From: Ailurus styani
Taxonomy: Eukaryota; Chordata; Mammalia; Carnivora; Ailuridae
Assembly: GCA_002007465.1 (NCBI GenBank)
Contig: LNAC01000350.1
Coordinates: 424,014 to 488,013, forward strand
Length of the DNA: 64,000 nt
Direction: 5' to 3'
The notes under the pieces were generated by a model that saw only the letters and a list, made by a program, of their open reading frames with translations, was not told the origin of the DNA and searched no databases. The stretch's first letter is position 1, and every line of letters starts with the position of its first letter. Both the position numbers and the translations under genes were made by a program. Positions 58,311 through 64,000 of this stretch are shown one piece after another.

Positions 58311-58389
58311 TAGCCATAAAGAAGGAATAAATTGAGTTAAAGAGAAGGAATGAAAAGGAAGCATCCTGAATTACGAAAAAAAAAGGGGG

Positions 58390-58587
58390 GGGGCGCCTGG
58401 GTGGCTCAGTGGGTTAAAGCCTCTGCCTTCGGCTCAGGTCATGATCTCAGGGTCCTGGGATCGAGCCCCGCATCGGGCTCCCTGCTCAGTGGAGAGCCTG
58501 CTTTGTCCTCTCTCTGCCTGCCTCTCGGCCTACTTGTAATCTCTCTCTCTCTGTCAAATAAATAAATAAAATCTTTTAAAAAAATAA
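58390..58587 (+). mobile_element. CAN SINE, near consensus
   Basis: Head GGGCGCCTGGGTGGCTCAGT, 'gatcgagccccgcatcgggc' and an AAATAAATAAATAAAATCTT tail. Few changes, so recent. Confidence 0.96.
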
Positions 58588-58989
58588 AAAGGAAATTCCA
58601 AAAACAAATTCCCATAGGAGGAACAAATCAACATAACTGACACTACTGAAAACTTTATAGGTCATGTGGGTAAATTTGATCACTCTCAAAAAAATGTGAT
58701 CACTCAAAAAAAAGAAAAAGATGAGAAAAAGTTAAGCTATAACAAACAAAAGAAAAAGAAAAATACGATTTTTGAATTCTATATGTGCTACCCCAAAGAA
58801 CACAGAAAAATGAAAGAAGCAATAATTAAAGAAAACTTTCCTGAACTAACCCAAAGAGCTAAGTTTATTTACTGACAGTTTTCATTAGGTCTATGCAAAA
58901 CTACTGAAAACTACTAGTAATAAGACATAACCTTTAAAATTTTTAAAAGTCACACATACACATATTGTAAGGGAGCATACAGGAGAATC

Positions 58990-59600
58990 ATTATTTGCTG
59001 TTATATTACCCAAGACCTGGAGAATGCAAGAGAACAAATGGAAAGACTACTGATGAGTTCAGAAAGGTAGCCAATTGCATGATAAATATACAAAGATTAA
59101 TATAAACCTGTTGATCAGTTAGAAAATATAATGGAAAAACGATCTATTCACAATAGAAGTACTACTATTGCCAATTTAAAAAGCAGTGAAATATAAGTGA
59201 CCAAATTTACAAACAACGTACAGGACCCTTAAAAAGAGAACTGCGAAACTCTTGGGGGACATAGTACTCAAAGATTTCTTGGTCAGAATCATGTGTAGAT
59301 TTTTCCCTCATACTCTGAAAATTCAAAGTAATCCATACCAAAATTTCAATAGGACTTTTTGAAACTTGAAAAAATGTTTCTAAAGCTTTTTTTTGTGGGG
59401 AAAAAAAATGGGCAAGTAGCCAGACACTTCAGAAAGGGAAGGGAAAAAAAAAAGTTGGAATGATTCTTAACAGACATGAAATTTTTCCCCAAGTCAGAGT
59501 TACTAAAATATTGGTCCAAGATTAGTGGAGCAAAAGAGAGTATAAAAATGTTTCTCACTAATAGCCCACAGGACTGGACCCTTTTTAATCATTCATCTTG
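58990..59600 (+). mobile_element. Old L1 ORF2 fragment
   Basis: 'aatatacaaagattaatata', 'ctattcacaatagaagtact' and 'gtaatccataccaaaatttc' follow the L1 ORF2 order in decayed form. Confidence 0.55.
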
Positions 59601-59740
59601 CTTCTAACCTATGTAAATTTATGTAGTGGCTATCTTATGTAAGATACAATAAAAAAATTATTGTATATAGTTTCTATTAAATGTTAAAATGTTATGACAA
59701 AAAATGTTTCTCACTTTTGGGGGTGATAAATACAGCTTTT

Positions 59741-59954
59741 TTTTTTTTTTTTTTTTTAAGATTTTTTATTTATTCATTTGACACAGAGAGAGAGATTACA
59801 AGTAGGCAGAGGGGCAGGCAGAGAGAGAGGAGAGAGGAGGAAGCAGGCTCCCCACTGAGCAGAGAGCCCGATGTGGGCCTCGATCCCAGGACCCTGGGAT
59901 CATGACCTGAGCTGAAAGCAGCGGCTTTAACCCACTGAGCCACCCAGGCGCCCT
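59741..59954 (-). mobile_element. CAN SINE, antisense, with target-site duplication
   Basis: Flanked by AAATACAGCTTTT at 59728-59740 and 59955-59967. Long T run on the plus strand. Confidence 0.96.
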
Positions 59955-60269
59955 AAATACAGCTTTTAAGTGGGGAAAAAAGTTATTTATTAAGAGACCT
60001 GGCTACCCATTTGGGAAAAATAATAATAAGCTAGAATCTTACTTCATATGTAACATCAATAGATTTTGAGATGGTTCAAAGTTTTAAATATAATACATAA
60101 AATTATATAAAACAAAAGCATGGTAGAGCTTTTTTTATAATCTTGAGAGGTGAATAGCCCCTTATATCATTACTCAGAAACCCAAACTATCAAAGAAAGA
60201 GCAAAATAGAAAAAGTAGAAAAAGATCTGTAGTAACAGATAAAGATTAGTAATCTTAAAATAAAAATGA

Positions 60270-60800
60270 ATTCTTCAAATTAATTCGTAAATGATGAACA
60301 CCCCACAGGAGACATGGAAATGAGTGGAAAATCCACTCAAAAATAGATGCATACAGCCAGCAAACCTAGGGAATGGGTTGTTCACCTTCATTAGTAATAC
60401 AAGAAATGGGCACTTATGGACTATTGACGGAAGTATACAATTGCTTCTCTTCTGGAGAGCAGATTGACAGTGTCTTAAGTTTAAAATGTGGATCCCCTTT
60501 GACCCATTAGTTCCACCACAGGTATTTATCCTAATGAGATGGACATGTCTGTAGAGGCACATGTCAAGATTGCTTTCACTGCAGCCTAGCCAATCATAGT
60601 AAAATATTGGAAACAACCCAGATTTTCATCAGTGAAGTGATTAAGAAGCTGATATATTTGTACCATGCAATATGATGTAGTTATTAGAATATCATGTAGA
60701 TATATAGCTACTAACATGGGAAGATGTTCAAGGCACAGTATTAAGAATATTAAGTTTAAAAAGAGATATAAAATATGTATAATTACAGTTCTTTTTCATT
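60270..60800 (+). mobile_element. L1 3' ORF2 fragment, old
   Basis: 'ttgacccattagttccacca', 'gcagcctagccaatcatagt' and 'tggaaacaacccagattttc' are sense L1M text near the ORF2 end. Confidence 0.8.
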
Positions 60801-60809
60801 GTGTTTACC

Positions 60810-61950
60810 TATGCATTTCAAGAGATGCCTGTTAAATACTTATCAGGAGAGCTTGATTTGTAGTAGAATTATAAAGATTTCCTCCTGACACATTTTTTCA
60901 ACATTTTCAAATATTTTTTAGCAAAAGTTACTTATAGGAAATCAGCAAAATTTTATTTAAAAGAAATGCTTCCTTAAATAATAAATATTAAGCTCTAAAG
61001 AATTTAATATCAAAAATCAAAATAAATGACTTAGTTTCAGAATATATATTTTATCAGAACATATATATTTTATCTTGAATCTTCTGCAGTTGTATGCCTG
61101 CATATTCAGAATTAGTTTTTATCTGTGTTGGTAATTTATGAGTAATTCTTATGACATGCTCTGTAAAAAATAATGTCCATGCATGTGTTAAATTTGTACT
61201 AAGTGGTTCATGACGATTTATTTACTATATTCCTGTTTTTGAAATAATAAGTTGTCCTCAGAAAATGCTCCATTTTGTTTTAAAAAGATTCTTCAGATGA
61301 TGAGAATTATCTGATCTTGGGAGAGCTCTGTGTGTACATTTCTAGTAATGAACTCCCAGATTTAACTTATGGTTAATAAAAACACCAAGATGAACTTGGG
61401 CTTATCAGTTTGTCTTGGATGTTTATTTTGATTGCAGCATCACATTTGAAATCCAATTGTAAGTATCACTTGTAATCAAAGCACTGTTAGTAGGTGTGAC
61501 AAATGCATTTTAACAAAATTGTACCCATGTATTATTTGGTGAAATATTATTTTGCTTAGGAATTAACACTGTAATTCTGTTTCACAGTTTATCCATGTAA
61601 TTTGGGTTTTTACATGTCTTGCAGTTTCTTTTATCCTAAAGTAGGTTTGAGTTTATTAGCTGGTTTCACATAGTCTTGTTTATAGACCTATCACTATAGC
61701 TTCTAAGTGCTTCTCAGATTATGTTCCTTTTTTATGTCTATCAACTACATTTCCACATAAATGAAAACTCTTAAGTTGCTAGAATTCTTTGCCTCTTTAT
61801 CGTCAGCCTGCTGGTTAACTAAACGAGGAGCACTTTTCCAGTTTTCCACGCAGTGGTAGGCAATTTATCTAGAATTCTTATTTCACAATGAAGAAAACAC
61901 TAAGCTATTTATTTATATTTACAAATTTGTCTGTATCTTTTTGTCTTCAT
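60810..61950. other. AT-rich intergenic DNA, nothing recognised
   Basis: No gene, RNA or nameable repeat found. Confidence 0.45.
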
Positions 61951-61959
61951 CTCCTATTT

Positions 61960-62460
61960 CATTGTAAGTGATGACCGTCCTGCTTCTTAAGCATTAATTT
62001 CTCTGTCTTTTCTCTGGATCGCTTTGCTCTGGCCTCTTCGTGAACTTTGCTCTAATAATTATTCCCTGAATCCTGCAGTTTCATCATCTCCCTACACGTA
62101 GAAACACCTTAAATTCTTTCCCAGCCTGACTTCTAGAACAACATTCTCCTGATACCCCTGCTCCCTTCTCAGTTTCCTATGTAAACATGTCCTCTTCCAC
62201 TCACCTTTTAAATGTTGGCATGCTTTACTTTTGGACTTTTTCTCTATACGTTACTCTTGACTGGAATCAGAGCCCAGGCACTGGGACCACTTCACTTCCT
62301 CTACCCAAGCTCTAGCCAGTCAAACGTAGCGTGTGCTGCCCAGCCTTCTCCTCTCATTTGCTCTTCAAACCCAGAACTTTCTGCCTGGCCTCCTTCGTGC
62401 CCTTTATGCCCCATTTATTACCCTTTCTCCAGATACACTCAGAAATTAAGCATTTGAATA
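61960..62460 (+). mobile_element. L2 LINE ORF2 fragment
   Basis: 'accttttaaatgttggcatg' and 'actttttctctatacgttac' match the L2 reverse transcriptase region. Confidence 0.55.
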
Positions 62461-63261
62461 ATTATAAGATGATCTTTATATATCCCTGTGTGAAGTACTG
62501 GGAAGATGAGCAAGGCATTTTTCCCTCTGGAAGGTAGGTAGAATGTGGGAGCAGCCATGAATCAGATGTCATTCAAACCATTAATGAAAGCAAATGGCTA
62601 TAAAACCACACGTGGGAAGGATGGTGAAATGGCTGAAACGTAGTATAATAAGCAGTTGCTAATCAGGAGGAGTGAATATTTTCACCTTTTGAATTTTTTT
62701 GCTTAAGTAGAATTTAAGCTTCTTGAGGTGAGGAATTAAAACCTAACACAGTGCTGTAGAGGACAGGCATTCAAGTGTTTGAAGAGTGAAGGGTTATAAT
62801 GGTGGGTTAGGGTTTCCTACCTGTAAACTTTGCTATATCAGGTTTTATTTATAGTGCCATTTATACTTCGATGAATATATTTTTTTAAACTTTATTTTTC
62901 CCATAAAGACAACTTTTATTTTTTTTCTTTACATAACTATTTTGGATATGCCTTATCTAGAATAAGAGAAAACAAGGATTTGGAAAGCAGAGTATCCCTT
63001 TCATTACAATTTCCTTTTTACATAACCTTTTTAAACTAGATTCAGATAACTGCCTGTCTCTCCTATCAAAGGAGTAGAGTTCTGCACCTTACAACAGGCA
63101 AAAAGGCTTTTAGAAAATAAAATATTTTAAATTGATCCATTATAATTTTTCAGTTTTCTTGAGTGCATTGGAAAGTGGGAAAAAAGAAGGGAGGAGGGGA
63201 AAATGGTACTTCAAATAACCCGACTGTAATAGCCTTAGTTAGGTTTAGTATACTATTTTTA

Positions 63262-63630
63262 TTTTTTCTCCAGACAGGTACAAAGGAGGTTCAAGTGCTC
63301 CGTGTGCCTGCTCTTCCATACCTTGATATATATATATATAGATATATATACACACACATATGTATATATATATATATGTGTGTGTGTGTATGTATATATT
63401 TAACTCCCAGGAATCCTGGCCAGTGTTTAAATATATATATATATGCATACATGTCTGCATGTGTGTGTGTGTATGTGTGTATGTAATTTTGTTTTTTCTC
63501 CAGACAGGTACAAAGGAGGTTCAAGTGCTCCAAGTGCATGCTTTTCCATACCTTGATACGTGTGTGTGTGTGAGTGTGTGTGAGTGTGTGTGTGTGTGTG
63601 TTTAATCCCAGTAATCCTGGCCAGTGTTTA
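63262..63630. repeat. Tandem duplication of a microsatellite-bearing unit
   Basis: Unit 1 (63262-63429) and unit 2 (63492-63630), offset by 230 bases, share 'tctccagacaggtacaaagg', 'ttccataccttgata' and 'aatcctggccagtgttta'. Unit 1 holds (TA)n and (TG)n between them; unit 2 holds (TG)n. Confidence 0.92.
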
Positions 63631-64000
63631 TCTAAACTCTTTGAAGCATATGAAGTCCCAGTTATGCAATATAACCCTGGGCAACAACAAACAAGGCAGA
63701 AGCACATCTCCCAGAAATAATACTTGCTTATCAAGTATTATTACAAATAATGCTGTATCCCAAGTATTATATACACACACACAATGTATATTATGTACAT
63801 ATATTTTATTTGAAGTTTAAACTATCACAGAAGAACCCACAGAGATATGTAAACATATTGGTACATTAACTGTAAATTGCAGATTTAACATTTGGATCAA
63901 ATATGAAAAAATTGGCTTTATATACTGTCAGAGCTCAGCTCTGAGTACCTGACATCTTGCTTCAAAGATAATCTCACTTTGGATGGTTAAGAGGAAAGCA

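Noticed and set aside
63163..63734. Several open frames rich in Tyr/Ile and Thr/His
   Set aside because: They translate (TA)n and (TG)n microsatellites.

Overview
This is vertebrate nuclear DNA, and specifically a carnivoran mammal. Coding sequence occupies under 3% of the window and is split into small exons with GT-AG introns. The rest is dominated by interspersed repeats, including many tRNA-Lys-derived CAN SINEs (head GGCGCCTGGGTGGCTCAGT, CT-rich body, AATAAA-rich tail), which are restricted to Carnivora. The SINE subfamily reading 'GTGGGTTAAAGCCTCTGCC' suggests an arctoid caniform, probably a mustelid relative; that last step is inference. No bacterial operon, CRISPR array, rRNA or functional tRNA gene was seen.

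Two recognisable genes lie head to head across one CpG island. TYW3 (tRNA-Phe wybutosine synthesis, methyltransferase step) runs on the minus strand from 29685 to 13327 in six coding exons, giving 257 residues. CRYZ (zeta-crystallin, NADPH:quinone reductase) runs on the plus strand, with a probable noncoding exon 1 ending at 29948 and eight coding exons from 35846 to 55384, giving 330 residues. Both reading frames are intact across every splice junction. The shared promoter region, 29685-29948, holds GC boxes and a YY1-like site. The two genes are also divergent neighbours in human (1p31.1), so the synteny fits.

Layout: 1-13.3 kb is intergenic DNA beyond the TYW3 3' end (AT-rich, CAN SINEs, a CT/CA microsatellite, a strong CTCF-like site at 3315). 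13.3-29.7 kb is TYW3, with an old L1 in the long last intron and SINE, hAT and MIR insertions. 29.4-30.5 kb is the CpG island. 30.5-55.4 kb is CRYZ, with a 320-base assembly gap and an antisense L1 ORF2 fragment in intron 1, three duplicated segments joined by single Ns in introns 3 and 5, and L2, MIR, MER5A, MER20 and L1 relics. 55.4-56.4 kb is the CRYZ 3' UTR. 56.4-64 kb is intergenic, with L1, L2, MIR and SINE copies and a duplicated microsatellite-bearing unit near the end.

I found no new gene system. The points most worth checking are the in-frame upstream start of TYW3, the CTCF-like sites, the three N-joined duplications (assembly artefacts, one possibly exposing a polymorphic SINE) and an inverted SINE pair just upstream of CRYZ exon 3.
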